The notes: a model not told the origin generated them from the letters alone. 20,176 nucleotides of DNA from Clostridia bacterium (GCA_022360735.1 JAKSCF010000265.1:1-20176), one strand, 5' to 3'. Counted from the first letter of the stretch, positions 7,334 through 15,400 are shown. Program-made: numbers and translations.

Positions 7334-8038
7334 TTATTTTACTAAAGTCCCAATTTTTTCTCCATAGATTGCCTTTATCATATTGCCAGGTTCATTCAGC
7401 CCAAAAACATGAATAGGTATGTTATTATCCATACATAGCGATGCTGCTGTAGCATCCATCACGCCTAATCCTTTGTTTAATACTTCAATAAAAGAAATTT
7501 CATCCAATTTCTTTGCGTTAGGGTTTTGTTGAGGATCATCATCATATACTGCATCCACTTTTTTAGCTAGAAGAATAATCTCCGCCTCAATTTCTGCTGC
7601 TCTAAGTGCAGCCGTTGTATCAGTAGAAAAGAATGGGTTTCCTGTTCCTGCCGCAAATATCACAACTATCTTTTTATCCAAGTGAGACATCGCTTTTCTT
7701 CTGATATAAGGTTCAGCTATTTCCATCATTTCAATAGCTGTTTGCACTCTTGTCGGTACATCTACACTTTCTAGTGCGTCTTGTAATGCTAACGAGTTGA
7801 TGACTGTTGCCAGCATCCCCATATAATCTGCTGTAGCCCTATCCATTGTTTTACTGCTTCTGCCTCTCCAGAAATTACCGCCGCCAACCACGACAGCAAC
7901 CTCAACACCAAGTTCGCCAATACTCTTAATCTGCTTTGCAATTGAAATTAATGTTTCTTCATCCACACCAAATCCTTTGCTTCCACCGAGTGCTTCTCCG
8001 CTTAATTTTAATATCACTCTTTTATATTTGGGCTCCAA
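7334..8038 (-). CDS. pyrH: UMP kinase
   Basis: 234 residues from the TTG at 8038. Hexameric amino-acid-kinase-fold enzyme phosphorylating UMP to UDP with ATP, normally GTP-activated and UTP-inhibited. Motifs: [15 protein letters not shown] (phosphate loop), [52 protein letters not shown] and [11 protein letters not shown]. The frame extends to 8077 with an in-frame ATG at 8053, but GGAGG (8051-8047) overlaps that ATG and sits eight bases before TTG 8038; the resulting start, [16 protein letters not shown], is the family's normal N terminus. Separated from tsf by an intrinsic terminator and followed 12 bases later by frr. Confidence 0.96.
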   Translation of the reverse strand: MEPKYKRVILKLSGEALGGSKGFGVDEETLISIAKQIKSIGELGVEVAVVVGGGNFWRGRSSKTMDRATADYMGMLATVINSLALQDALESVDVPTRVQTAIEMMEIAEPYIRRKAMSHLDKKIVVIFAAGTGNPFFSTDTTAALRAAEIEAEIILLAKKVDAVYDDDPQQNPNAKKLDEISFIEVLNKGLGVMDATAASLCMDNNIPIHVFGLNEPGNMIKAIYGEKIGTLVK

Positions 8039-8090
8039 TGCTAATACCTCCATAAGTTGTTGAAATTTCAAAAACAATACTGCGTCTTCA

Positions 8091-8127
8091 AAAAAAGAAC
8101 ACTACTATAGTAAATAGTGTTCTTTTT
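8091..8127 (-). terminator. Intrinsic terminator between tsf and pyrH
   Basis: On the minus strand AAAAAGAACACTA (8127-8115) pairs with TAGTGTTCTTTTT (8104-8092), 13 bp with a 10-base loop, and the downstream arm runs into a series of T residues ending at 8090. It is 10 bases past the tsf stop. This is a convincing terminator that should reduce read-through from the rpsB-tsf unit into pyrH-frr. Confidence 0.82.
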
Positions 8128-8136
8128 ATATTATAA

Positions 8137-9048
8137 TTAATTGTTTATCTGTTTTGCAACTTCATCTGCAAAGTTTTCTTCTTTTTTCTCTATTCCTTCA
8201 CCAATTTCGAATCTTACCATACGATTTACTTTAATATCTTTACCTAAATCTTTACCACAATTCTTAACATATTGACCCACATTTATATCGCCATCTTTAA
8301 CAAATGCTTGGTCTAACAGGCATACTTGCTTTAATTCTTTTTTAAGTCTTCCAACAACCATTTTTTCAACAATAGCCTCTGGTTTGCCTTCGTTCAAAGC
8401 TTGTTGAGTTAAAATTTTCTTTTCATTTTCTATATAGGCTTGATCTACATCTGCTTCTGATATATATTTTGGGTTCATTGCAGCAATTTGCATAGCAATA
8501 TCTTTACCCAATGCTTCAACTTCATTATAAGCTGCTTCAGTGGCCAATTCTACAATAACGCCAATTCTTCCGCCGCCGTGTATGTATCCAACATTAACTG
8601 TAGAAGGTGTATTAAATCTTTCAAATCTTCTAATGTTCATATTCTCGCCAATTTTAGATATTTTGTTATTAAGCATTTCTTGAACGGTTATGCCATTTAG
8701 GTCAGCACTCAACAATTCTTCCACTGTAGCAATATCAGAGTTTAATAATAGTTCTGCTACATCGTTTACGAATGCTTTAAATTCTTCATTCTTAGCAACA
8801 AAATCTGTTTCTGAGTTCACTTCAACTACGATTGCCTTATCACCATTATCACTTGTCTTAAGATTGATAAGCCCTTCTGCAGCAATCCTTCCGGATTTCT
8901 TAGCAGCCTTTGCTAAACCTTTTTCTCTTAAAATCTCAATTGCTTTATCCATATCGCCATCGGTTTCCGTTAGTGCTTTTTTGCAATCCATCATGCCAGC
9001 ACCTGTTCTCTCACGTATTTCTTTTACCATTGCAGCTGTAACTGCCAT
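8137..9048 (-). CDS. tsf: Translation elongation factor Ts
   Basis: 303 residues from ATG 9048. Guanine-nucleotide exchange factor for EF-Tu. The N-terminal UBA-like region reads VKEIRERTGAGMMDCKKAL with the TDGDMDKAIEILREKG helix; the core carries AAEGLINL, EVNSETDFVAKNEEF, GRIGVIVELA and AMQIAAMNPKYI; the rest is the two core subdomains. Nine extra upstream codons are open to 9075, but AGGAGG at 9062-9057 sets the start at ATG 9048. It lies 61 bases after rpsB with a weak attenuator in between, and ends 10 bases before a strong terminator. Confidence 0.97.
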   Translation of the reverse strand: MAVTAAMVKEIRERTGAGMMDCKKALTETDGDMDKAIEILREKGLAKAAKKSGRIAAEGLINLKTSDNGDKAIVVEVNSETDFVAKNEEFKAFVNDVAELLLNSDIATVEELLSADLNGITVQEMLNNKISKIGENMNIRRFERFNTPSTVNVGYIHGGGRIGVIVELATEAAYNEVEALGKDIAMQIAAMNPKYISEADVDQAYIENEKKILTQQALNEGKPEAIVEKMVVGRLKKELKQVCLLDQAFVKDGDINVGQYVKNCGKDLGKDIKVNRMVRFEIGEGIEKKEENFADEVAKQINN

Positions 9049-9077
9049 ATTTAACGCCTCCTTCAATTTATACATAT

Positions 9078-9102
9078 AAAAAGGTAAGAGATGACCCTTA
9101 CC
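9078..9102 (-). terminator. Weak intrinsic terminator/attenuator between rpsB and tsf
   Basis: On the minus strand GGTAAG (9102-9097) pairs with CTTACC (9088-9083) around eight bases and is followed directly by five T residues (9082-9078). The six-base stem is short, so partial read-through into tsf is expected, which would set the S2 to EF-Ts ratio. Confidence 0.5.
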
Positions 9103-9109
9103 CTAGAAT

Positions 9110-9808
9110 TTATTCTTCTATCTGCTCACCTTGATTTGCCTCAATTACTGCTTCAGCCATCTTACCTGAGATCAGCTTTACCGCACGAATCGCATCATCG
9201 TTTGCCGGAATGACATAATCCACTTCATCAGGGTCACAATTAGTATCTACAATTCCTACAACAGGTATTCCTAATATTCTTGCTTCTTTAACAGCAATTC
9301 TTTCTTTTCTGGGATCAACGATGAAAATTGCACCGGGCATTCCTTTCATCTCTTTAATCCCGCCTAGGAATTTTTCTAATTTTTCTTGCTCTGCTCTTAA
9401 TTTGATGACTTCTTTCTTAGTTAATTTATCAAATGTGCCGTCTTCTTCCATGGTCTTGATTTGATTTAAACGATCAATTCTTTTGCCAATGGTTTTATGG
9501 TTTGTCAACATGCCGCCTAACCATCTGTGATTAACATAGAACATACCACATCTTTTAGCTTCTTCTTTTACTGAATCTTGTGCCTGCTTCTTAGTCCCTA
9601 CAAATAGGATTGGTTTTCCGGAAGCAGCAACTTCTTTTACAAATGAATAAGCTTCTTCTACCTTCTTCACTGTTTTTTGTAGGTCAATGATATAAATACC
9701 ATTTCTCTCTGTAAAGATGTACTTTGCCATCTTAGGGTTCCATCTTCTGGTTTGGTGTCCAAAATGCACACCCGCTTCTAATAGCTGTTTCATTGATATA
9801 ACTGACAT
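9110..9808 (-). CDS. rpsB: 30S ribosomal protein S2
   Basis: 232 residues, typical for Firmicutes. Late-assembling small-subunit protein that contacts S1 and the 16S rRNA. Family motifs: [22 protein letters not shown] at the N terminus (quoted from position 6; the window ends this motif at residue 27), [52 protein letters not shown] and [15 protein letters not shown], with the acidic tail typical of the family. Start ATG 9808 has AGGAGG six bases upstream, and a second GGAGG lies 15 bases earlier. First gene of the minus-strand block, with its own promoter (9942-9970) and a structured leader of about 126 bases. Confidence 0.98.
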   Translation of the reverse strand: MSVISMKQLLEAGVHFGHQTRRWNPKMAKYIFTERNGIYIIDLQKTVKKVEEAYSFVKEVAASGKPILFVGTKKQAQDSVKEEAKRCGMFYVNHRWLGGMLTNHKTIGKRIDRLNQIKTMEEDGTFDKLTKKEVIKLRAEQEKLEKFLGGIKEMKGMPGAIFIVDPRKERIAVKEARILGIPVVGIVDTNCDPDEVDYVIPANDDAIRAVKLISGKMAEAVIEANQGEQIEE

Positions 9809-9934
9809 AATTTACCTCCTTGGTTTTTACCTCCATTTTGATCATTCTAATTAAACTTCTGCCCACGCAGCACCAATTTAAAAAGTATTCAAAATGTGTG
9901 TATTTTTTTACGATATCATTTATTTTACGACATC
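9809..9934 (-). ncRNA. Structured rpsB leader (candidate S2 autoregulatory element)
   Basis: Between the inferred transcription start and ATG 9808 three nested helices can be drawn. P1: 9896-9889 with 9841-9834, 8 bp. P2: 9881-9875 with 9857-9851, 7 bp including one G-U. P3: 9870-9867 with 9862-9859, 4 bp capped by GUGG. P2 and P3 are separated by GGUG opposite one A. The 3' side of P1 abuts the upstream GGAGG, so folding could control translation. Ribosomal-protein leaders often bind their own product; that S2 binds here is inference. Confidence 0.5.
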
Positions 9935-9941
9935 CTTATAT

Positions 9942-9970
9942 ACTATAACAAACATAAGTCATAAATGCAA
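9942..9970 (-). promoter_or_regulatory. Sigma-A-type promoter of rpsB
   Basis: On the minus strand TTGCAT (9970-9965), a 17-base spacer and TATAGT (9947-9942). The -35 lies just beyond the queH stop. Predicted start near 9935, giving a leader of about 126 bases. Confidence 0.75.
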
Positions 9971-9976
9971 TATAAT

Positions 9977-10597
9977 TTAACCCAAATTATCATTATTCTT
10001 TGAAAACTCGCAGCCGCAATAGTTTTGTCTATAGAGACCGTATTCTCTAGACAATTCCATAGAACGTTTATAGCCGTCTTTCTTCTTAAAATCAGAATAT
10101 AAATAGGAAGCTTTATATTGCTCCTCAAGCTGTCTTCCTATTTCATTAATCTTTTGGGCATTTTTAAGAGGGCTTACAGTCAATGTTGTGGCAAAATAAT
10201 CATAACCGCCTTCTTTAGCTTTTTTTGCAGTTTCTTCCAATCTGAATTGATAGCACTTAAAACATCGCATCCCGCCTTCTTTATGATGGCTTAATGGTGT
10301 TGCAAAAGAATAAAAATCTTTTACGTTATAATTCCCTTCTATAAAATCAACATGCATATCCGTTTTAAAAGTTTCTATAAATTTTTTCTGTTCCAGCTTT
10401 CTCATATCATATTCCTTTTGGTCTGTTATGTTGGGATTGAAATAAAAAACGGTTATCTTAAAATGTCGACTTAAATACTCAATAACAGAAGAACTGCAAG
10501 GCGCACAGCAACTATGAATAAGTAATGACGGTATTTTATCTTCCTTTAAATTTTTATGAATAATTTGTTCTGTAACCAATGCATAATTTGGACTCAT
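9977..10597 (-). CDS. queH: Epoxyqueuosine reductase QueH
   Basis: 206 residues of the QueH (former DUF208) family, the cobalamin-independent enzyme that reduces epoxyqueuosine to queuosine in tRNA, replacing QueG. The expected metal-binding cysteines are present: IHSCCAPCSSS (30, 31, 34), GGMRCFKCYQFRL and the C-terminal YCGCEF; also YFNPNI and TTLTVSPLKN. QueH carries a [4Fe-4S] cluster plus an extra iron bound by such Cys and Asp residues (family knowledge). Start ATG 10597 follows GGAGG by five bases. A promoter-like pair lies upstream at 10629-10657. No terminator separates it from the rpsB promoter, so some read-through into rpsB is possible. No other queuosine gene is in the window. 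Confidence 0.95.
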   Translation of the reverse strand: MSPNYALVTEQIIHKNLKEDKIPSLLIHSCCAPCSSSVIEYLSRHFKITVFYFNPNITDQKEYDMRKLEQKKFIETFKTDMHVDFIEGNYNVKDFYSFATPLSHHKEGGMRCFKCYQFRLEETAKKAKEGGYDYFATTLTVSPLKNAQKINEIGRQLEEQYKASYLYSDFKKKDGYKRSMELSREYGLYRQNYCGCEFSKNNDNLG

Positions 10598-10838
10598 AGA
10601 TGCCTCCGACTCTTTTTTTCTACAATATTATATAATTCCCTAAAAAAACATTGTTAATAATTTATTTAAAATGGTATCATAATATTTAGGGAAAAAATAT
10701 TTATATTCGTTCAATAGGATTTAGGATTTATCCTTTTACTATTTATAAAGAAGTCATAAGAAAGAATTTCTTATCGATTTTAAACTCTACGACTAGTAGT
10801 TTAAATATCTATGTGTCATGGGTTTGTGATACTAGATA
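10598..10838. promoter_or_regulatory. Divergent regulatory region with three inverted repeats
   Basis: No gene is seen between the queH start and the promoter of the flavoenzyme. Three perfect inverted repeats are present: TTCCCTAAA/TTTAGGGAA (10636-10644, 10685-10693), ATAAGAAA/TTTCTTAT around GAA (10756-10774), and TTTAAACT/AGTTTAAA around 11 bases (10779-10805). The last two lie 34-83 bases upstream of the -35 of the plus-strand promoter, suitable for an operator or activator site. The binding protein is unknown. Confidence 0.45.
10629..10657 (-). promoter_or_regulatory. Candidate promoter of queH
   Basis: On the minus strand TTAACA (10657-10652), 17 bases, then TATATA (10634-10629), which runs into TATAAT (10632-10627) at 19-base spacing. 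The start codon is about 30 bases downstream. One arm of a TTCCCTAAA/TTTAGGGAA inverted repeat (10636-10644, 10685-10693) lies inside the spacer. Confidence 0.5.
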
Positions 10839-10867
10839 TTGACACCATATATATTATACCATATACT
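10839..10867 (+). promoter_or_regulatory. Sigma-A-type promoter of the NMO-like gene
   Basis: TTGACA (10839-10844), 17-base spacer, TATACT (10862-10867): near-consensus at ideal spacing. The start codon at 10902 is 34 bases past the -10, leaving a short untranslated leader without room for a riboswitch. Confidence 0.85.
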
Positions 10868-10901
10868 TAAACTAATTATTAAAATAAAAAGGAGATTGAT
10901 C

Positions 10902-11993
10902 ATGAAGCTTCCATCCTTAAAAATTGGAAACCTTGTAGCAAAAATTCCGATTATCCAAGGGGGCATGGGTATTGGTGTATCTATGTCAAATTTAGCCGGC
11001 GCAGTAGCGAACCAAGGTGGTATCGGTATCATTTCCGGTTCTCACCCAGGCTTTAAAGAACCAAACTTTAGAAAAGATAATCGTTCTGCAAATATAGCTG
11101 GGCTCATTAAAGAAATACGTAATGCAAAAGCCATTAGCCCTAATGGTATTATTGGCGTTAATTTTTTAACCGCTACTAATAATTATTCTGAATTGGTTAC
11201 AACTGCTGTAAAAGAAAAGGTTGACTTAATTATTTCCGGAGCAGGTATCCCTAAGAATTTACCCGAACTCATAAAAAATTCTGCTACTAAGATTGCTCCT
11301 ATTGTATCTTCAGGCAAAGCTGCATCCACCATCTCAAAATTATGGTATCGTAATTATAACTATTTACCTGATGCAATTATTGTAGAAGGTCCTCAAGCAG
11401 GTGGTCATCTTGGTTTTAGAATGAATCATTTATTGGAAAACAATGTTCCTGCATTAATGGATATTGTTAAAGACGTCTTAAAGGCCATTCAGCCTTTACA
11501 GTCTAAATATAATAAAAAAATTCCCGTTATTCCGGCAGGCGGCATTTTCACCGGAAAAGATATAGCCGAAATGCTTAATAATGGCGCATCAGGTGTTCAA
11601 ATTGCAAGTCGTTTCGTAGCAACAGAAGAATGTGATGCCCATATAAATTTTAAAAAGGCGTATATCAATTCTACGAAGGATGATCTAAAGTTAATCAATA
11701 GTCCTGTTGGACTTCCGGGCCGAGCTCTATATAACTCATTTATTGAAAAAGCCGAACAGAGTCTGCATAAAGTAAAAAATTGCTATCAATGCTTAGACCA
11801 ATGCGACCCTAAAACAACACCTTACTGCATTACAGATGCATTGGTAGACTCAGTTACCGGTAATGCTGAAGAAGGTTTAATCTTTGCCGGTTCTAATGTA
11901 CATAGAATCAATAAAATGACAACTGTCAAAGAACTATTAACAGAATTAATCACTGAAGCGGAACAATTTTTCAACCCTCCGGCAAAAGAATAA
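10902..11993 (+). CDS. NAD(P)H-dependent flavin oxidoreductase, nitronate monooxygenase / FabK-like
   Basis: 363 residues, TIM-barrel FMN enzyme of COG2070. Seen: IIQGGMGIGVSMSNLAGAVA at the N terminus, GGIGIISG, IGVNFLTAT, VEGPQAGGHLGF (the His expected in nitronate monooxygenases), VIPAGGIFTGKDIAEMLN and GASGVQIASRFVATEE (phosphate-binding part). A C-terminal extension carries CYQCLDQCDPKTTPYC, four cysteines spaced CX2CX3CX7C, absent from classical fungal NMO and from FabK. Its substrate cannot be decided: nitronate oxidation or enoyl-ACP reduction are the family options, and no fatty-acid genes are nearby. The frame opens at 10839, but AAGGAGA at 10889-10895 fixes ATG 10902. Single-gene transcript with its own promoter and terminator. 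Confidence 0.9.
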   Translation: MKLPSLKIGNLVAKIPIIQGGMGIGVSMSNLAGAVANQGGIGIISGSHPGFKEPNFRKDNRSANIAGLIKEIRNAKAISPNGIIGVNFLTATNNYSELVTTAVKEKVDLIISGAGIPKNLPELIKNSATKIAPIVSSGKAASTISKLWYRNYNYLPDAIIVEGPQAGGHLGFRMNHLLENNVPALMDIVKDVLKAIQPLQSKYNKKIPVIPAGGIFTGKDIAEMLNNGASGVQIASRFVATEECDAHINFKKAYINSTKDDLKLINSPVGLPGRALYNSFIEKAEQSLHKVKNCYQCLDQCDPKTTPYCITDALVDSVTGNAEEGLIFAGSNVHRINKMTTVKELLTELITEAEQFFNPPAKE

Positions 11994-11997
11994 AATT

Positions 11998-12025
11998 AAG
12001 TCCTCCTAATTTGGGAGGACTTTTT
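11998..12025 (+). terminator. Intrinsic terminator of the NMO-like gene
   Basis: AAGTCCTCC (11998-12006) pairs with GGAGGACTT (12014-12022) around seven bases and runs into five T residues. It starts five bases past the stop codon. Confidence 0.92.
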
Positions 12026-12067
12026 ATTTCAAACCATTACATTAAGCCTTAAGTTTTATCTTAGGTC

Positions 12068-12101
12068 AAAAAACAAAGATTATCGGGCAAGTAACCCGAT
12101 A
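12068..12101 (-). terminator. Terminator of the FapA-family gene
   Basis: On the minus strand TATCGGG (12101-12095) pairs with CCCGATA (12087-12081) around seven bases, followed by ATCTTTGTTTTTT. It lies about 60 bases beyond the stop of the minus-strand gene. Its GGGT...GCCC core resembles the palindrome at 2742-2763. Confidence 0.65.
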
Positions 12102-12159
12102 CTATTCGTTAATTCATTTTCTATACTAATCTATTCTTTCTCTAATCAGCCCTTAACCA

Positions 12160-13647
12160 TTATGGAGAAGTTATAATAATTTCTCCGTCTTTTTTTAGAA
12201 TAACAGAATCTATAAATATGCTGTTAATAAACTTTTTAGTCATTCCTATAGATATTTTTGTTCCAGGATAGATTTTATCCGTACAGACAATTTTACCCTT
12301 TCCTCTATGGGTAATCAATTGCTCTATATTATAAAAATCAACATTCAAAGCTTGCAAATCATTTACTGCAATATTTCTCGTATTCACAGCATTATCTAAT
12401 AGCTTTTTCTTTTCATCTGTAATTTTACCTATAGAATGCAGCTGCTGCAGGTATGTAATGACTTGGTTCAGATCATTAATTTCTTTTTTAAGCTTGGAAG
12501 TCTTCTCTTTTAACTCATTATGGTGTTCAAATAATTCCGGATCTTTTCCCAGTTCTATTTCTGTAGAAATATATGCATCCGAACCGATTGTCTTTGCTAA
12601 AACATCTTGACCTACCACACAACTTCCACCTATTAACATGCCTCTCCTACCAATTAACTCTAGGTTTTCGCCACATTTTATTTGACTGTTCAAGATGGTT
12701 TCTGAATGAATAAATCCACCGGCTATGGCAGTACAGTTCTCCATATATTTACAGTTAATGTTTTCGCCGCATTCCAGCTTTCCTTTTCCTACTCCATTAA
12801 CACCTTTTATAATGGTAATATTTCCTTCTGCTACAATTTCTGCAGCTTCTACAATGCCATTTATATTGATATTACCATTAGCCGTAACAGAGTAACCGGA
12901 GAGTACATCTCCATAAACCATTATATTCCCTACAAAGTCTATATTTCCTGTTTTAGGTCCTACGTCTCCTTCAACAACGAAGGTGTCTAATACATTTATT
13001 TTATGACCGACACAATCTGCTTGTCCGTCAGAAGTGGCAATCAACGTCAAATTGTCCTCCGAGGCCTTTGTATTTTTACCTATTGGTAAAGGAACATCCT
13101 TTCCTTTCTTAGGATATATAACCGTTCCTATTACTGTTTTTCCTTCTTTCCCGCTTTTAGTTGGTGTTTTTGTGCATAGTACTTGACCTTCCGATATATT
13201 CTCCACGATACCAATATCATGAAAATCCACCGTTCCATTTTCGTTAATTTTTGGTTTTAGATTCTTGACAACTCGTATGTTGTGGGTTATAAAAGCATCC
13301 TCTTCATCAACAGCAGGTATCCCTCGGGCAATCAAAATATCCCTATCATAAATAGGATTAGACGCTAGCTTTCTGATACCATTCATATCCAAGCCATAAA
13401 TAACATTACTTTCATTAAGAGCATTAATTATGTCTTCTAATGTTGGTACTGCCCCCCCATTTTCCGGAGGCTCAATATTTATCGATGCGGTTAATTTATC
13501 TCTGGATATATTTACATTAACTATCGCATCTTTTATCTCTTCATCTTTATTTTCCTCATCGGGAACAGTTGTGTTTTTTGACTCCTTTTCATTTTCCTCA
13601 TCCGGAATATTTGTGTTTTTTGATGCCTTTACAGTTTCCTCAACCAA
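12160..13647 (-). CDS. FapA-family (DUF342) polymerizing-type protein
   Basis: 495 residues of COG1315. Family members have an N-terminal globular region, a right-handed beta-helix of the polymer/bactofilin type and a coiled coil; some are linked to flagellar assembly or cell shape, but the biochemical role is not settled. Seen: an acidic N-terminal tail (1-40) with two 14-residue repeats (9-22, 23-36); the globular part with IINALNESNVIYGLD, ILIARGIPAVDEEDAF and TPTKSGKEGKTVIG; from about 225 the beta-helix with turns such as GDVGPKTGNIDFVGNIMVYG and ANGNININGIVEAAEIVAEG; a helical coiled coil about 372-437 (NELKEKTSKLKKEINDLNQ onward); and a C-terminal strand region. Start TTG 13647 follows a run of seven G at nine-base spacing. 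No flagellar gene is near. It lies 175 bases after the helicase gene with no terminator between, so cotranscription is possible. Confidence 0.88.
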   Translation of the reverse strand: MVEETVKASKNTNIPDEENEKESKNTTVPDEENKDEEIKDAIVNVNISRDKLTASINIEPPENGGAVPTLEDIINALNESNVIYGLDMNGIRKLASNPIYDRDILIARGIPAVDEEDAFITHNIRVVKNLKPKINENGTVDFHDIGIVENISEGQVLCTKTPTKSGKEGKTVIGTVIYPKKGKDVPLPIGKNTKASEDNLTLIATSDGQADCVGHKINVLDTFVVEGDVGPKTGNIDFVGNIMVYGDVLSGYSVTANGNININGIVEAAEIVAEGNITIIKGVNGVGKGKLECGENINCKYMENCTAIAGGFIHSETILNSQIKCGENLELIGRRGMLIGGSCVVGQDVLAKTIGSDAYISTEIELGKDPELFEHHNELKEKTSKLKKEINDLNQVITYLQQLHSIGKITDEKKKLLDNAVNTRNIAVNDLQALNVDFYNIEQLITHRGKGKIVCTDKIYPGTKISIGMTKKFINSIFIDSVILKKDGEIIITSP

Positions 13648-13822
13648 TAGCTTTACCCCCCCAAATAAATACTTTTACTCATCAGCTATACAATCCCAAT
13701 CTTATATCTCTATATATATTTGTATAAGTAATTTAGTACCATAGGGTAAATTAATGCTTATCTCATCTTATCATATTTTTTAGATGAATTCCAAGTATTC
13801 TGACAATTACCTGTTAAGTATA

Positions 13823-15400
13823 TTATCGGCGTTTTTTATTGGATATTTCAACGTTTATTTTTCTGCCTGCTGATCTTTTTCCTTTAGAACCCTTTAATAT
13901 AGCCTCAGCAGCCCCTTCAGTAACATCAACAAAGGTAAATTTGTTTAAAATATCTATATCCCCAACATCTTCTCGATTGACATTAGCAGTTTTATTTAAG
14001 AACTGCAAAAGCTGCTTAGGCATCAATTGGTCCATTCTGCCCACTGTAAAGAAAAGCCTTATATATTTTTGAGATGTATCCATTTCGCTTTGATCATAGT
14101 CAAAGCTGATTTCTTTACTGTAAACCATATGCATTAAGGCAGCAGCTACATCTACAAGATTAAACTCATCATCCAAATCTGCTGCTAAAGGAATAAATTT
14201 TTTATAATGCTCTTCTTCTAAAGTTTCTTTAACCTGCCTTAACATATTTCTGAATCGTGCAGTAAAAATATCATCAATAGATGGAATTTCTTTCCTTTTT
14301 ATTTTGCATTTTGTAAACTTTTCTATCAGCTTTAATGTCCTGTATTCTCTGGGAGTCACCAATGTATAGGCTATACCTTCTTTTTTTGCTCTTCCGGTCC
14401 TCCCAATTCTATGAACATATGATTCCATATCTTGAGGCAAATCATAATTGATAACATGTGAGATGTTTTCAATGTCTATACCTCTTGCTGCCACATCTGT
14501 AGCTACTAAAAACTCAATATTACCTTCTTTAAACTTTCGAAGTGTATTCAATCTTTGGTTTTGACCCATTCCACCATGCATACCTTCTACATTATAGCTC
14601 CGTGATTGCATGCCTTCTACTAATTCATCAACGCCTTTTTTGGTTTTACAAAATATAATAACACTGGACGGATTGTCAACATCAAGTATTCTGCATAAAG
14701 TCTCAAATCGATCCTTTTGTTTAATTTCAAAGTAAAATTGATCTACTGTAGAAACGGTCATCTTATTTTTGACAATAGATACATGCTTGGCTTCAGGTTT
14801 CATATATTTCCCGGCAAGCTTTTTTATTTCCTTAGGCATGGTTGCAGAAAAGAGCATGGTTTGCCTTTCGTCATTACAGCTTTCTATAATCAATTCAATA
14901 TCTTCAATAAAGCCCATATCTAACATTTCGTCAGCTTCATCTAATACAAGAAAACGTATATCGCTTAAATTGATATACTTTCTTCTAATTAAATCCAATA
15001 CTCTACCGGGAGTTCCTACGACAATATCTACACCTCTTTTTAATGCTTTTATCTGCCTTTCAATAGGCTGTCCTCCATATATTGGTAATATGCTGGCCTT
15101 CACATATTTTCCAATTCTGTTGAGCTCATCATTGACCTGAATCGCTAATTCTCTTGTAGGCGTTAAGATAATGCTATTAATCTTTCGATCACTATCTCTT
15201 CTAAAATGATGCAGAATAGGTGCTCCAAATGCTAACGTTTTTCCAGTTCCGGTTTGCGCTTGTCCAATTGCATCATACCCATCTAACAGAACAGGGATGA
15301 CCTCTTTTTGGATATGGGATGGTTCTTCAAATCCCATAACATCTATGGCTTCTAAAATACGTTGGTCCAACCCCAATTGGTTAAAATTAATCGTTTCCAT
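13823..15400 (-). CDS. DEAD-box ATP-dependent RNA helicase with DbpA-type RNA-binding domain
   Basis: 525 residues. Unwinds short RNA duplexes; relatives (DeaD/CsdA, CshA, DbpA) act in ribosome assembly, mRNA decay and cold adaptation. Motifs in order: Q motif GFEEPSHIQ (23-31), Walker A AQTGTGKT (48-55), PTRELAIQV, GGQPI, GTPGRVLDL, DEADEMLDMGF, SATMP, then the second RecA domain with IIFCKTKKGVDEL, VATDVAARGIDI and HRIGRTGRAKKEG. A helical dimerization-like region follows (about 355-440), and residues about 445-520 look like the DbpA RRM-type RNA-binding domain (YIRLFFTVGRMDQLMPKQLL onward). A basic tail ends the protein. Start ATG 15400 is preceded by AAGAGG. It has its own promoter (15546-15574), and the 139-base leader contains an intrinsic terminator, so expression is probably set by attenuation. 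Whether it is the DeaD or DbpA orthologue cannot be decided. Confidence 0.95.
   Translation of the reverse strand: METINFNQLGLDQRILEAIDVMGFEEPSHIQKEVIPVLLDGYDAIGQAQTGTGKTLAFGAPILHHFRRDSDRKINSIILTPTRELAIQVNDELNRIGKYVKASILPIYGGQPIERQIKALKRGVDIVVGTPGRVLDLIRRKYINLSDIRFLVLDEADEMLDMGFIEDIELIIESCNDERQTMLFSATMPKEIKKLAGKYMKPEAKHVSIVKNKMTVSTVDQFYFEIKQKDRFETLCRILDVDNPSSVIIFCKTKKGVDELVEGMQSRSYNVEGMHGGMGQNQRLNTLRKFKEGNIEFLVATDVAARGIDIENISHVINYDLPQDMESYVHRIGRTGRAKKEGIAYTLVTPREYRTLKLIEKFTKCKIKRKEIPSIDDIFTARFRNMLRQVKETLEEEHYKKFIPLAADLDDEFNLVDVAAALMHMVYSKEISFDYDQSEMDTSQKYIRLFFTVGRMDQLMPKQLLQFLNKTANVNREDVGDIDILNKFTFVDVTEGAAEAILKGSKGKRSAGRKINVEISNKKRR

Noticed and set aside
8690..9079. Plus-strand open frame of 129 codons
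   Set aside because: Antisense of tsf, which is certain; Ser/Leu-rich composition typical of antisense frames.
10598..10630. PreQ1 riboswitch before queH
   Set aside because: The leader from the best promoter to the start is only about 20-25 bases and shows no preQ1-type stem-loop and A-rich tail.
13430..13744. Plus-strand open frame of 104 codons, Ser/Phe-rich
   Set aside because: Mirror of the acidic repeat tail of the FapA-family gene; no ribosome-binding site and typical low-complexity antisense composition.
13648..13822. Promoter before the FapA-family gene
   Set aside because: Several AT-rich hexamers are present (TTACTT, TATAAG) but at 19-base spacing; not better than chance in this composition.
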